From: Streptomyces xanthophaeus | GTDB lineage: Bacteria > Actinomycetota > Actinomycetes > Streptomycetales > Streptomycetaceae | Reading direction: 5' to 3' | DNA length: 64,000 bases | NCBI RefSeq assembly: GCF_030440515.1 | Contig: NZ_CP076543.1 | Coordinates: forward strand, 4,809,501 to 4,873,500 | In this document: piece after piece, positions 15,055-24,025 of the stretch | Layout: the number at the start of each line of letters is the position of its first letter | Position numbering within the stretch: the first letter of the stretch is position 1 | Position numbers and translations under genes: made by a program | Notes under the pieces: model-generated | Database searches by the model: none | What the model was told of the DNA's origin: nothing | Seen by the model: the letters and a program-made list of their open reading frames with translations, nothing else

Positions 15055-15186
15055 GGCGTCTCCCGAGCTTTCCTGAATCGGTGTGCTTACCAAAGACGTT
15101 AGGCATCAGATCTGACGAATGGCCTGTCCGGTGACTGCCGCGTAGGCCATTAGCAGGTGCGCACCACTCCCGCTTGGTCCGACTAG
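15055..15186. promoter_or_regulatory. Divergent promoter region, glycosidase versus ATP-grasp gene
   Basis: This gap of about 130 bp lies between outward-facing starts and is relatively AT-rich (CAAAGACGTTAGGCATCAGATCTGACGA region). It must carry promoters for both genes. Short near-palindromes are present (for example around ATCAGATCTGAC at 15106-15117), but I cannot assign a regulator. Confidence 0.35.
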
Positions 15187-16692
15187 GTGAAAGACACCGT
15201 TGCCATGCACGCGTATCTCAACCATGTGCCCGCCGTTGTGCTCAGACTCGACCGCAATCCGTTCCACCACGGAACCCTCGGTGCCGTCAGATCCCTTGGC
15301 CGCAAGGGCGTGGAGGTCCATGCCGTCGTCGAGGCCGGGGGAGGTCCCATGGGGCGTTCGCGTTATCTGCGCGCCGTGCATCCCGGGCCATCGGGCGGGC
15401 TGGACCCCGAGGCGCCCGAGGCGCTGCTGGAGTGCCTGACCGGGGTGTCGGAGCGGATCGGCCGCCCGGCCGTGCTCATCGCCATGGACGACCTGAGCGC
15501 GATCGCCGTGTCCCGGGTCGCGCCGATGCTCAGGGAGCGTTTCCGGATTCCCCATCAGCCCGACAACCTGCCCGCCCGGGTGGCCGACAAGGCCGAGCTG
15601 TCGCGGCTCTGCGCGCGGTGGGACGTCCCGCACCCGGAGACCGTGATCCCGGCGAGCGGGGCCGAGGCGGCCGAGGCGGCCTGGCGGCTCGGCCTGCCGG
15701 TGGTCGCCAAGTGGAGCCGGCCCTGGCTGCTGCCCGCCGGGGCCGACGGGCTGCGCAGCACCATGCTCGTGCACACCACCGCCGAGGCCCGCCGGCTCTA
15801 CGAGCGCTCCGCCGAGGCCGGGAGCAGGCTGCTGCTCCAGCGGTTCCTGCCGGCCGGTCCGGACACGGACTGGTTCTTCCACGGCGCCTTCGCGCGGGGC
15901 GGGCGTCCGTTGCTCGCGGGCTCGGGCCGCAAGGAGCTGTCCTGGCCGGTGCGGACGGGGCTGACGGCCGTGGGGCGCTGGCTGCCGGATCCGGCGGTGG
16001 AGGAGGCGGGGCTGCGGCTCGCCGAACGGCTGGGCTACCAGGGGATCCTGGACCTGGACTTCCGCCGCGACGAGCTGGGCTGCTTCCGGCTGGTGGACTT
16101 CAATCCGCGGCCGGGCGCGCAGTTCCGGCTGTTCGCCGACTCGGCCGGGCTGGACGTCGTACAGGCGATGTACCTGGACCTGACGGGCCAGCAGGTCCCG
16201 CAGCCTTCGGGCGGACCGGGCCGGGTGTTCGTCGCGGAGAACTACGCGCTGCTGGCGAGGATCCGGGGCGGGTCGATGCCGCGCCGCCCGGCGGCGGTAC
16301 CCGCGGACCCACCCGGGCCGGCGGGGGCGTCCATGTCCTCGGGACCGGGCGGGGACCAGGGGCCGGCCCCGAAGCGGGCCCCCAAGCGGTCCGCCGAGCG
16401 GGGGCGCGTCGAGACGGCCTGGTTCGCCGCCGACGACCTGCTGCCGTTCCTGGCGATGCTCGGCGCCCTGCTGGGGAGGGGCGCGGGGAAGGGTGTACGG
16501 GCGCTGCGCGGGGTTCCGGAGCAGGGCCGCCGCACGGCGCTCGCGGTCGTCCGCGCGCCCCGGCAGCGCGGCCGGAACCAGGAGCCCGCCGGATCCGGTG
16601 GCGCCGACGTCGGCGCGGGATCCGCCGCGCCGGCCTCCCGTCCCGTTCCGCCCGAGGCCTCGGCCGAGCCGGACGAGCTGCTGACCCGTTGA
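15187..16692 (+). CDS. ATP-grasp ligase of unknown substrate
   Basis: Protein of 501 residues. The N-terminal Rossmann-like part (AVVLRLDRNPFHHGTLGAVRSLG) is followed by an ATP-grasp fold. In it, PVVAKWSRPW and LLLQRFLPAG line the nucleotide site, and the DLDFRRDE and LVDFNPRPG blocks carry the Mg-binding acidic and Asn residues. The last 180 residues are Pro/Ala/Arg-rich. ATP-grasp enzymes join a carboxylate to an amine or other nucleophile through an acyl-phosphate, so it could attach an amino acid to a sugar. The start is uncertain: GTG 15187 lacks a clear ribosome site, while ATG 15205 has AGGTGAAAG upstream. It is followed 58 bp later by the FAD enzyme. Confidence 0.82.
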   Translation: MKDTVAMHAYLNHVPAVVLRLDRNPFHHGTLGAVRSLGRKGVEVHAVVEAGGGPMGRSRYLRAVHPGPSGGLDPEAPEALLECLTGVSERIGRPAVLIAMDDLSAIAVSRVAPMLRERFRIPHQPDNLPARVADKAELSRLCARWDVPHPETVIPASGAEAAEAAWRLGLPVVAKWSRPWLLPAGADGLRSTMLVHTTAEARRLYERSAEAGSRLLLQRFLPAGPDTDWFFHGAFARGGRPLLAGSGRKELSWPVRTGLTAVGRWLPDPAVEEAGLRLAERLGYQGILDLDFRRDELGCFRLVDFNPRPGAQFRLFADSAGLDVVQAMYLDLTGQQVPQPSGGPGRVFVAENYALLARIRGGSMPRRPAAVPADPPGPAGASMSSGPGGDQGPAPKRAPKRSAERGRVETAWFAADDLLPFLAMLGALLGRGAGKGVRALRGVPEQGRRTALAVVRAPRQRGRNQEPAGSGGADVGAGSAAPASRPVPPEASAEPDELLTR

Positions 16693-16750
16693 CCCGGACC
16701 GGCGCGGCCGACCGGGCCGGGCCGGTGACCATCGAGCTGGAGGAGCGGCG

Positions 16751-18061
16751 TTGACGCGGATCGACGATCTCGTGGTGATCGGTGCGGGCCCGTACGGGCT
16801 GTCGATCGCCGCCCACGCGGCGGCCGCGGGGCTCGGCGTACGGCTGCTGGGGCGGCCCATGGCCTCGTGGCGCGACCACATGCCCGACGGCATGTACCTG
16901 AAGTCGGAGCCCTGGTCGTCCAACCTGTCCGCGCCGGACGGGCGGTACACCCTGGCCGATTACTGCGCGACGCTCGGGATGGCCGCGGAACACGGCACTC
17001 CGCTGCCGATCGGCACGTTCAGCGCGTACGGGATGTGGTTCGCCCGGCAGGCCGCGCCCGAGGTGGAGGAGGTGACCGTCCTGGAGGTGACCCCGCAGGG
17101 CGACGGCTTCCGCGTCCGCACCGCCGAGGGACCGCCCCTGCTCGCCCGTACGGTGGCCCTCGCGGTCGGGGTGATGCCCTTCGTCCGCCACCCCGAGGCG
17201 CTGCGGGCGCTCCCGCCCGCGCATTACTCGCACAGCAGCGGCCACCGGGACCTGAGCCGCTTCGCGGGCCGCGAGGTCGCCGTGCTCGGGGCCGGGCAGG
17301 CGGCCCTGGAGACCGCCGCGCTGCTGGCCGAGCAGGGCGCCCGGCCCTGCCTGGTCGCCCGGCGCTCCCGGCTGAACTGGAACACCGTCCCGCAACCCCT
17401 GGACCGGCCCCCGCTGCGCGCCCTGCGGGATCCGCACAGCGGCCTCGGCACCGGCTGGCGCAGCTGGGCGTGGTCGGAGCTGCCCTGGGCGGTGCGCCGG
17501 CTGCCCGCGCCCACCCGGGAGCGGATCGCGGCGACGGCGCTGGGCCCGGCCGGTGCCTGGTGGCTGCGGGACCGCTTCGAGCGGCGCGTCCCCGTCCTGC
17601 TCGGACACCGGCTGCACCGGGCGGTGGCGGTGGGCGAGCGGACCCGGCTCGGGCTGACCAACCGGGCGGGGGAGTCCGTGGTGCTGGACACCGCGCACGT
17701 CATCGCGGCCACCGGCTTCGTCCCGGAGCTGGCCCGGTTGGAGCTGCTCGACGCGGGGCTGCGGGCGGCGCTGGAGACCGTGGGGGAGAGCGGGGCGCCG
17801 GAGCTGAGCCCCGGGTTCGAGTCCTCGTGGCCCGGGCTGTTCTTCGCGGGGCTGCTGACGGCTCCCTCATTCGGCCCTTCCATGCGATTCGTGCACGGCG
17901 CGGGCTTCACGGCGGGGAGACTGGTGAGAGGAGTCCGCAAGCGCCTCGGTGCCCGGGGTCCGCGGCCGGGTTCCCCCGGTGTCGCCCGGCCGGGCCGGGC
18001 TGTTTCCCCCGGGCACGTTCCGGGGGTACCCCCAGGGCATCCGAAGACGTATCTGCGGTGA
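16751..18061 (+). CDS. FAD/NAD(P)-dependent oxidoreductase, flavin monooxygenase-like
   Basis: Protein of 436 residues with two dinucleotide-binding folds: VVIGAGPYGLSIAAHA at residues 9-24 (FAD) and VAVLGAGQAALETAALLAEQG near 177 (NADPH), then the ATGFVPEL motif shared by N-hydroxylating and flavin monooxygenases. An SWRDHMPDGMYLKSE segment follows the first fold. It may oxidise a product of the adjacent ATP-grasp enzyme, with which it probably forms an operon. The start is a TTG at 16751 preceded by GGAGGAG at ideal spacing. The last 45 residues are a Pro/Gly-rich tail. Exact reaction not known. Confidence 0.85.
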   Translation: MTRIDDLVVIGAGPYGLSIAAHAAAAGLGVRLLGRPMASWRDHMPDGMYLKSEPWSSNLSAPDGRYTLADYCATLGMAAEHGTPLPIGTFSAYGMWFARQAAPEVEEVTVLEVTPQGDGFRVRTAEGPPLLARTVALAVGVMPFVRHPEALRALPPAHYSHSSGHRDLSRFAGREVAVLGAGQAALETAALLAEQGARPCLVARRSRLNWNTVPQPLDRPPLRALRDPHSGLGTGWRSWAWSELPWAVRRLPAPTRERIAATALGPAGAWWLRDRFERRVPVLLGHRLHRAVAVGERTRLGLTNRAGESVVLDTAHVIAATGFVPELARLELLDAGLRAALETVGESGAPELSPGFESSWPGLFFAGLLTAPSFGPSMRFVHGAGFTAGRLVRGVRKRLGARGPRPGSPGVARPGRAVSPGHVPGVPPGHPKTYLR

Positions 18062-18086
18062 GATCCGCGGAGAGAAGGGGTCCGTG

Positions 18087-18371
18087 ATGAGCTCGGAGCG
18101 AGCGCAGGGCCGAGGCTGGGTACGCATTCCCGCCAGCCGCGGGGAACAGCCCGCCGGTCGGGCCAGGGCCGGCGGGTACGACCGCACCGCGTACCCGGGG
18201 CCGTACGCGGGCCCGTACGCGGGTCCGTACGCGACGGCCTCCCACGCCGACCAGCCCACGATCTACCTCTCCGTGGTCAAGCGCTGGAAGGAGGCCGGGC
18301 GCACCCTTCCGGGGCATCCTGACGAGGAGTGGGAGCGGCTGATCTCCCAGCCGTGCTGGCCCGGCCGTTAG
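18087..18371 (+). CDS. Small hypothetical protein with PYAGP repeats
   Basis: Protein of 94 residues, not recognised. The first half is Arg/Gly-rich and includes three GPYAGPYAGPYA repeats. The second half looks folded (TIYLSVVKRWKEAGRTLPGHPDEEWERLISQP) and resembles the small conserved Streptomyces proteins found before regulatory phosphatases. ATG 18087 has GAGAAGGGG upstream; a GTG sits one codon earlier. The stop touches the start region of the phosphatase gene, so co-expression is likely. Confidence 0.7.
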   Translation: MSSERAQGRGWVRIPASRGEQPAGRARAGGYDRTAYPGPYAGPYAGPYATASHADQPTIYLSVVKRWKEAGRTLPGHPDEEWERLISQPCWPGR

Positions 18372-18383
18372 GTGGTGTGGAAC

Positions 18384-20471
18384 GTGGCAGCGGCGGAACG
18401 GGACGGACCCGAGCAGGTCCGGCGGTCCCCCGTGACCGTGCCCGGGGAGCGGTTCGCGCTCAACGGCATGGGCAGTCTCGAATGGGACCTGGGTGCCGGG
18501 ACGGTGGTGCTGGACGAGGCCGCGATGGAGGTCTTCGACCTCGGGCCGGAGGAGTTCGACGGCACCGTTCCCGGCGTCGGACGGCGCATCCCGCACGAGG
18601 ACGGGATCCGGCTGACCGAGATCATCGAAGGTGTCCTGGCGGACGGCGGGGACACGTACGGCGCGTACTTCATGGTGAACCGGCGCGACGGCCGAGACCA
18701 GTGGACGCACACCTCGGGCCGGGTGCTGCGGGACGGCGACGGGCAGCCCGAGCGGATCGTGGGGATCGTCCGGGACGCGACCGCCGAGCTGGCCCACGCG
18801 ACGCTGCTGCGCAAGCTGGAGGCGGCGCGCGCCCAGCAGACGACGATCGTGCAGCGGACCACGGAGGCCCTGTCGCGGGCGGTGACGGTCGACGACGTCA
18901 CGGCCGCGCTGACCGGGGCGGGCGCGCTGGAACGGCTCGGTGCGGACGGGCTGGCCCTGGGGCTCGTCGAGGGCGGCACCATCAAGATCATCGCGCTGAG
19001 CGGGGAGTCCCTGGAGATCCTCAGCGAGCGCCGGTTCACCCGGCTGGACGGTTCGCTGCCGCTGTCGCGCGCGGTGCTCACCCGGCAGGCACGTTTCGTC
19101 ACCTCGCTCACCGAGCTCGGCGGGGAGTTCCCGCTCCTCGCGGACTACCTGAACCGGATCCGGTTCGACGCCGCCGCCTACCTGCCGCTGATCGCGCAGG
19201 CCAAGGCCATCGGCGGGCTGGTCCTCTTCTACCGGCGGCGCACCGAGTTCAGCCCGGAGGAACGCAACCTCTGCCTGGGCCTGGCGGGCATCGTGGCCCA
19301 GTCGCTCCAGCGGGCGCTCCTCTTCGACCAGGAACGGGAGTTCGCGACCGGCCTGCAGGCCGCCATGCTGCCGCGCCGGATCCCGGAGATCACCGGCGGG
19401 GAGATCGCGGTCCGCTACCACGCCGCCTGGAGCGGGCGGGAGGTCGGCGGGGACTGGTACGACGTGATCTCGCTGCCCCGCGACCGCGTGGGCGTCGTGG
19501 TGGGCGACGTCCAGGGCCACGACACGCACGCGGCGGCGATCATGGGCCAGCTGCGGATTGCGCTGCGGGCGTACGCGGGGGAGGGCCATCCGCCGTCCAC
19601 CGTGCTGGCCCGGGCCTCGCGCTTCCTCGCCGAGCTGGACACCGAGCGCTTCGCCACCTGCATGTACGCGCAGGTGGACCTGGAGACGGGCGGCGTACGG
19701 GCGGTCCGGGCCGGGCACCTCGGACCGCTGATCCGGCACACGGACGGGCGTACGGGCTGGCCCAAGGTGCGCGGCGGCCTGCCGCTCGGGCTGGCCTCGT
19801 TCTTCGAGCACGAGGAGTTCCCCGAGACCCGGCTCGACCTGGTGCCCGGGGAGACCATGGTGCTGTGCACGGACGGCCTGGTGGAGGAGCCGGGCACCAC
19901 CATCACCGCCGGGATGGACGCCCTCGCCCAGGCGGTGCGCAGCGGCCCCCAGGGGGCCGGGGCGCTCGCCGACCACCTCTCCGACCGGCTCTGGGAGCGC
20001 TGGGGCTCCGGGGACGACGTGGCCCTGCTGGTGCTGCGCCGGGCCCCCGACCCGGGCACCCACCGGGCGCCGCGCATCCACCAGTACGTCCACCAGGCCG
20101 ACCCGGAAGGCCTCTCGGAGGCCCGCTACGCCCTGCGCCAGGCCCTGCGCGACTGGGGCGTGCCGGAGCTCGCCGACGACGTGGAGCTGGCGGCCGGGGA
20201 GCTGCTGGTCAACGCCCTGCTGCACACCGACGGCGGGGCGGTGCTGACGATGGAGGTGCTGCCGGAGCCGGTCCGGCGGATCCGGCTGTGGGTCAAGGAC
20301 CGCTCCAGCGTGTGGCCGCGCCGGCGCACCCCGGGCGAGGCGGCCACCACGGGGCGTGGGCTGCTGCTGGTGGACGCGCTGGCGACGCACTGGGGCGTGG
20401 AGTCCCGGGGCGACGGCAAGGCGGTGTGGTGCGAGTTCGACGCGGGCGGCAGCCCCCGGAGCGTGGGGTGA
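18384..20471 (+). CDS. PAS-GAF-SpoIIE phosphatase with C-terminal ATPase domain
   Basis: Protein of about 695 residues with four modules. A PAS-like domain (GSLEWDLGAGTVVLDEAAMEVFDL to IVRDAT) is followed by a GAF domain (about 165-305, AYLPLIAQAKAIGGLVLFY). A PP2C/SpoIIE phosphatase (about 320-555) has EVGGDWYDVI, VVGDVQGHD and LCTDGLVE as metal-binding motifs. An HATPase_c anti-sigma kinase-like domain (about 575-690) has the N-box ELLVNALLH and a GRGL turn. Such proteins regulate anti-sigma/anti-anti-sigma partners. GTG 18384 has AGGTGG 8 bases upstream; GTG 18372 and 18375 are alternatives. Confidence 0.9.
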   Translation: MAAAERDGPEQVRRSPVTVPGERFALNGMGSLEWDLGAGTVVLDEAAMEVFDLGPEEFDGTVPGVGRRIPHEDGIRLTEIIEGVLADGGDTYGAYFMVNRRDGRDQWTHTSGRVLRDGDGQPERIVGIVRDATAELAHATLLRKLEAARAQQTTIVQRTTEALSRAVTVDDVTAALTGAGALERLGADGLALGLVEGGTIKIIALSGESLEILSERRFTRLDGSLPLSRAVLTRQARFVTSLTELGGEFPLLADYLNRIRFDAAAYLPLIAQAKAIGGLVLFYRRRTEFSPEERNLCLGLAGIVAQSLQRALLFDQEREFATGLQAAMLPRRIPEITGGEIAVRYHAAWSGREVGGDWYDVISLPRDRVGVVVGDVQGHDTHAAAIMGQLRIALRAYAGEGHPPSTVLARASRFLAELDTERFATCMYAQVDLETGGVRAVRAGHLGPLIRHTDGRTGWPKVRGGLPLGLASFFEHEEFPETRLDLVPGETMVLCTDGLVEEPGTTITAGMDALAQAVRSGPQGAGALADHLSDRLWERWGSGDDVALLVLRRAPDPGTHRAPRIHQYVHQADPEGLSEARYALRQALRDWGVPELADDVELAAGELLVNALLHTDGGAVLTMEVLPEPVRRIRLWVKDRSSVWPRRRTPGEAATTGRGLLLVDALATHWGVESRGDGKAVWCEFDAGGSPRSVG

Positions 20472-20542
20472 CCGGGCGGTCACCCCGGGTTGTGGGGCGC
20501 CGGGGGCGGGGTGATGATGCGAGCCATGGAACGGATCGTGTT

Positions 20543-20710
20543 GTGCGCGGGCTGAACAAGGCCGCCGTGACGGGCGCCCTGGCCGTGCTCCTGCTGGTGG
20601 CCGGGGTGTCGGCCGTCGTGGACCGGGCGACGGGGCGACCGCACGCGGACCCCGCGTGCCGGTCGGTGGCCTTCATGTCGATGACGGGCGTCGCCCCCGA
20701 CTGCCGGTAG
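20543..20710 (+). CDS. Possible small membrane peptide (55 residues)
   Basis: A short reading frame with one strong hydrophobic helix (VTGALAVLLLVAGVSAV, residues 9-25), then a charged region and two Cys (PACRS, APDCR). The GTG start follows a weak GGAACGGA sequence. The composition is protein-like rather than shadow-like, and no other gene covers the spot. Function unknown; it may not be expressed. The following 80 bp is a CGGACC-type GC repeat with no coding signal. Confidence 0.4.
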   Translation: MRGLNKAAVTGALAVLLLVAGVSAVVDRATGRPHADPACRSVAFMSMTGVAPDCR

Positions 20711-20794
20711 CGGCGGCTACCGGCCCCGGCTCCGGTCGTGGCCCCGGACCCGGCCCCGGACCCGGACCCGGTCGCGGGCCGTGGGCCCCACCGC

Positions 20795-21235
20795 TCAGTG
20801 CTCGCGGACCTCGACGTCCTGCGCGTCCTGGGCGACCGTGGTGACCGACCTCGGCATCAGGCCCGAGAGCCGGACCTCCTGGAGCTCCGCGGTGACCACC
20901 GCGTGGCCCGGGTGCACGTTCACGAAGGCACCCGGGGCGCCGGCCACCCAGCGGCGCTCCTGGCCGTCACAGACGATCTGCTCGGCGCCGATGCTCAGCC
21001 GGCCGCCGCCCTCCTGCTCGACGGTCGCCTTGATCTGCATCGCCCCCATGGGTGACGCCTGCTCGCAGTGGTACATCCCGGAAAGGGTGACGGCGCCGTC
21101 CTTCGCGACGTAGGCGTCGCGATGTACGGAAATCCCTTGATTGAAAACCGTGGCGCCGGCCGGAGCGGTGAATAGCGTGGTGGCGGCCAGTGCGGAGAAG
21201 GCCGTCAGGGCCATTCGGCGGGCGGGGATGGGCAT
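20795..21235 (-). CDS. Small secreted protein, unknown function
   Basis: Protein of 146 residues with a signal peptide (MPIPARRMALTAFSALAATTLFTAPAGA) and a mature part of about 118 residues. It has two Cys (YHCEQAS, IVCDGQ) and alternating beta-like segments (GAVTLSGMYHC, VNVHPGHAVVTAEL), suggesting an Ig-like or DUF6299-type beta domain. The start was set at 21235, not the longer frame to 21595, because CTGGAGGAAGA directly precedes this ATG and the signal peptide begins there. It is divergent from the lipoprotein gene, with a 155-bp shared promoter region. Confidence 0.75.
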   Translation of the reverse strand: MPIPARRMALTAFSALAATTLFTAPAGATVFNQGISVHRDAYVAKDGAVTLSGMYHCEQASPMGAMQIKATVEQEGGGRLSIGAEQIVCDGQERRWVAGAPGAFVNVHPGHAVVTAELQEVRLSGLMPRSVTTVAQDAQDVEVREH

Positions 21236-21390
21236 TCTTCCTCCAGGTGCTACGGATGGCGGGATTCCACCGGAACGCATTGTGCTGGCAGGTGGGCGTA
21301 CGCACTTGCTCCGTGCGCTCGTGTCGTTGAGCGCAATTACCTGCCCGGGCGCGTGAAACTGGCCGAAATACGTCCCCGAAGGGATCTTGC

Positions 21391-21981
21391 ATGCGCCAGC
21401 CCGCCCTCCCCCTGCCCGTCCTCGCCCTGCTCCCGCTCCTTCTGTTCGGTGCCACCGCCTGCCAGAGCGCCCCGGAGCCGGACGCGCTCGCGCCCGCCGC
21501 CGCTCCGGCGGTCGTGGTGGACGACGGGGCGCCGGGCGCGGCGCAGGCCCCCGCACGGCCCGGTGTGCAGGACGCCCATGTGGGTGGCACCGCACGGGTG
21601 CACGGCACGCAGGTCGGCCGGCACCTCCAGGTCGAACTCGGGGCGTTCGTGGACCCGGCGATCAGCGTGGACAAGAACTTCGCCCCGCCCGCCGGGAAGC
21701 GCTGGGTGGCCGCCTCGATGTCCTTCGTCAACGTGGGGGGAGCCTCGTACGGGGCCCTCGGACGCATGTGGGCGCACGACAGCGCGGGGCAGCGTCACCC
21801 GGTGGTGAAGACCGGTGAACTCACGACCGGCAAACCGATCGTCTTCGATTCCCTGGAGGTCGGTGAGCGGGCCGAGGGGTGGGTGGTGTTCGAAATCCCG
21901 GAAAGCGCGCACATTGTGCGGCTCCAGTACCAGGACGCGAACACGCAGGCGAATTCCGGAGAGGGATTCTGGGCCGTCTAG
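21391..21981 (+). CDS. Lipoprotein with DUF4352-like domain
   Basis: Protein of 196 residues. The lipobox is LFGATAC, with the lipidated Cys at residue 24. An Ala/Pro-rich linker of about 40 residues is followed by a beta-sandwich resembling DUF4352 (KRWVAASMSFVNVGGASY, FDSLEVGERAEGWVVFEIP). Such domains sit outside the membrane, often near transporters or as immunity-like exported proteins; the role here is unknown. ATG 21391 has CGAAGGGA six bases upstream. The gene stands alone between a divergent secreted protein and the next single gene. Confidence 0.82.
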   Translation: MRQPALPLPVLALLPLLLFGATACQSAPEPDALAPAAAPAVVVDDGAPGAAQAPARPGVQDAHVGGTARVHGTQVGRHLQVELGAFVDPAISVDKNFAPPAGKRWVAASMSFVNVGGASYGALGRMWAHDSAGQRHPVVKTGELTTGKPIVFDSLEVGERAEGWVVFEIPESAHIVRLQYQDANTQANSGEGFWAV

Positions 21982-22037
21982 CCCGCCCGGGTGAAGGGCC
22001 GTGAAAGGCGCGGCGGAGAGACCACTAGGGTGCGCGC

Positions 22038-22532
22038 ATGACTTCTACTCAAGCCGAAATCGACCGGTCCCAGCTCGGCACCCTTTCGGTGCTCGCCTGG
22101 ATCGGAGACCCCGAAGAGGCGCACGACATCCCGTACCTCCTCGCCTACACCCTCGGTGACGGACCGCAGGGCCGGGAGGCCGGCGAGGCGGCCGCCCGCG
22201 GGCTGCTGGAGGAGATCGGCCTGCCCATCGGCGACGTGGTCATGGACGGCACCCTCAAGGCGGCCACCTTCCCGGTGCAGATCCTGCTGGAGGGCAACCA
22301 GATCGCGCTCACCCTGCCCGGGATGAACGCGCGCTGCACCGCCCCCGACGAGTGGGTCGCCGCGGCGGACGAGAGCGGGCAGGCGTACTTCCTGTTCGCC
22401 ACCCGTGCCTGGCCCGAGGCGGTCCCGGGCCGGCCGGTCGCACCGGAGACCCTGCAGGCCTTCGCGGGCGACGAGTCCGTGCTCACCAGCAGCGCCCATT
22501 GCGTCCTCGCCGTGCGGCGCGTACAGCGGTAG
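22038..22532 (+). CDS. Conserved Streptomyces protein, DUF5949-like
   Basis: Protein of 164 residues, soluble and acidic, beginning MTSTQAEIDRSQLGTLSVLAWIGDPEEAHDIPYLLAYTLGDG. It has the look of the DUF5949 family seen widely in Streptomyces, whose function is not known. Later blocks are FPVQILLEGNQIALTLPGM and QAYFLFATRAWPEAVPG. No signal peptide or metal site is visible. The start ATG follows AGAGACCACTAGGGTGCGCGC. Single-gene unit. Confidence 0.72.
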   Translation: MTSTQAEIDRSQLGTLSVLAWIGDPEEAHDIPYLLAYTLGDGPQGREAGEAAARGLLEEIGLPIGDVVMDGTLKAATFPVQILLEGNQIALTLPGMNARCTAPDEWVAAADESGQAYFLFATRAWPEAVPGRPVAPETLQAFAGDESVLTSSAHCVLAVRRVQR

Positions 22533-22640
22533 CAGCGGTCACCACAGGCCGGGTGCCGCCACCACCCGCTCCGGCCGCCGGGCCCCCAGCCTGCCCGGTG
22601 GCCGGTCCCGCTCCACCCGGGGCCGGGGCCTGGGCAGGGG

Positions 22641-23894
22641 TCAGGGCTGTTCGAAGGCGAACCGCAGCGAGCGGACCCGGTTGTCGAAGTTCGACCCCGC
22701 CAGGTCCGGCAGGCCCACCGCCCGCAGCCCCACCGGCCGGGTCAGCAGCTCACGGAAGAGGGCCTTCATCTCCACCCTGGCCAGGTGCGCGCCCAGGCAG
22801 AAGTGCGGTCCGCCGCCGCCGAACCCCAGGTGCGGATTGGGCGAGCGGGTGATGACGAAGGCGTCCGAGTCGGGGAAGACCGCCTCGTCGCGGTTGGCGG
22901 AGGCGTAGTAGAGGACCACCTTGTCGCCCGGCCGGAACACGTGTCCGTCCATGGTGTGCTCTGCGGCCACGGTCCGGCGGAACTGGATGATGGGCGTCGA
23001 GTGCCGGATCATCTCGTCCACCGCCCCGTCGGCGTACTTCTCGAAGTCCGAGAGCAGCAGGTCCCGCTGGTCCGGATGGTCGGTCAGCAGGGACAGCCCG
23101 TGGGTGATCGCGTTCCGGGTGGTCTCCACCCCGGCGACCATCAGCAGGGAGAAGAAGGCGCCGAGCTGGCGGGCCCCGAGGGCCTGGCCGTCGACGTTCG
23201 CGCAGACCAGCGCCGAGATCAGGTCGTCGGTGGGGTGCTTGCGGCGTTCCCGCCCGATGCCCGCCACCATCCGCTGCATACGGGCGAGCGCACGCAGCCC
23301 GCGCCCCGGCATCCGCAGCCGGGAGGCCAGGCCCCGCTCCACACCGATGTTCTCCGAGGCGTGGTTGACGCGGTCGGCGATCTCGGCCCGGTAGTGCTCG
23401 GGGATGCCCATCATGTTGCAGATGACCTCCAGGGGCAGCCGCGAGGCCACGGCCGAGACGAACTCGTCGGGCCGCTCGGCCAGTACGTCGTCCACGATGC
23501 GGGCGGCCACGGCGTGGATGTCCTCCTCCGCGGCCGCCAGCAGGCGGGGCGTGAAGGCGCGCTGCACGATCTTGCGCAGCTGGGCGTGGTCGGGGCCGTC
23601 CAGATTGACCATCGAGTCCCCGAACAGGGCCCGCACCCAGCGGGCCGGCTCGGGGGTGGTCACGCCGGGGGCACTGGCGAAGACCTTGGGGAGGCGGCTC
23701 GCCTCCTGCACCTGGGCGTGGCGGACCAGGGCCCAGTGGCCGCGCCCGGACCCTTCGGGGACGAACACCGGGCCCTCGGCCGCGCGCAGCCGGGCGAAGG
23801 CCGCGAGGCGGTGGGCGGGGGGCTGCTGCCAGAAGCCTGGCTCGGCCAGCTCCCTGCCGGGGTCGGTGCCGTGGCGTTGTGCCGGGAGTGTCAA
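22641..23894 (-). CDS. Cytochrome P450
   Basis: Protein of 417 residues, standard length for a bacterial soluble P450. The I-helix oxygen-activation motif is AGVETTR at 254-260, the K-helix E294-x-x-R297 sits in DEMIRHSTP, and the heme loop is FGGGGPHFCLGAHLAR with the ligand Cys366. The long FGGGGPHFC loop and NASEN/NMMGIPEH segments recall the actinobacterial lipid- and steroid-type CYPs (CYP124/125/142-like), but the substrate is not certain. A TTG at 23894 preceded by GGAGG is the best start; no ATG/GTG fits the N-terminus. No ferredoxin gene is adjacent. Confidence 0.9.
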   Translation of the reverse strand: MTLPAQRHGTDPGRELAEPGFWQQPPAHRLAAFARLRAAEGPVFVPEGSGRGHWALVRHAQVQEASRLPKVFASAPGVTTPEPARWVRALFGDSMVNLDGPDHAQLRKIVQRAFTPRLLAAAEEDIHAVAARIVDDVLAERPDEFVSAVASRLPLEVICNMMGIPEHYRAEIADRVNHASENIGVERGLASRLRMPGRGLRALARMQRMVAGIGRERRKHPTDDLISALVCANVDGQALGARQLGAFFSLLMVAGVETTRNAITHGLSLLTDHPDQRDLLLSDFEKYADGAVDEMIRHSTPIIQFRRTVAAEHTMDGHVFRPGDKVVLYYASANRDEAVFPDSDAFVITRSPNPHLGFGGGGPHFCLGAHLARVEMKALFRELLTRPVGLRAVGLPDLAGSNFDNRVRSLRFAFEQP

Positions 23895-24025
23895 GGCAGG
23901 GCCTCCAGTCGGTGCGCGTCGTTCTGCGCTGGAGAACGGTGGCGGGGGCACGGGAGTGACGGTTCGGCGGGGTGCGGGTACGCGTGCGGGTACGGGCCGC
24001 GTGGGGCGGGCGCGGGCCGGGGGAG

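Noticed and set aside
11936-15106. A 1056-codon minus-strand frame opposite the Wzz, acyltransferase and glycosidase genes
   Set aside because: Arg/Pro/Gly/Ala-rich shadow with no domain; it conflicts with three well-supported genes.
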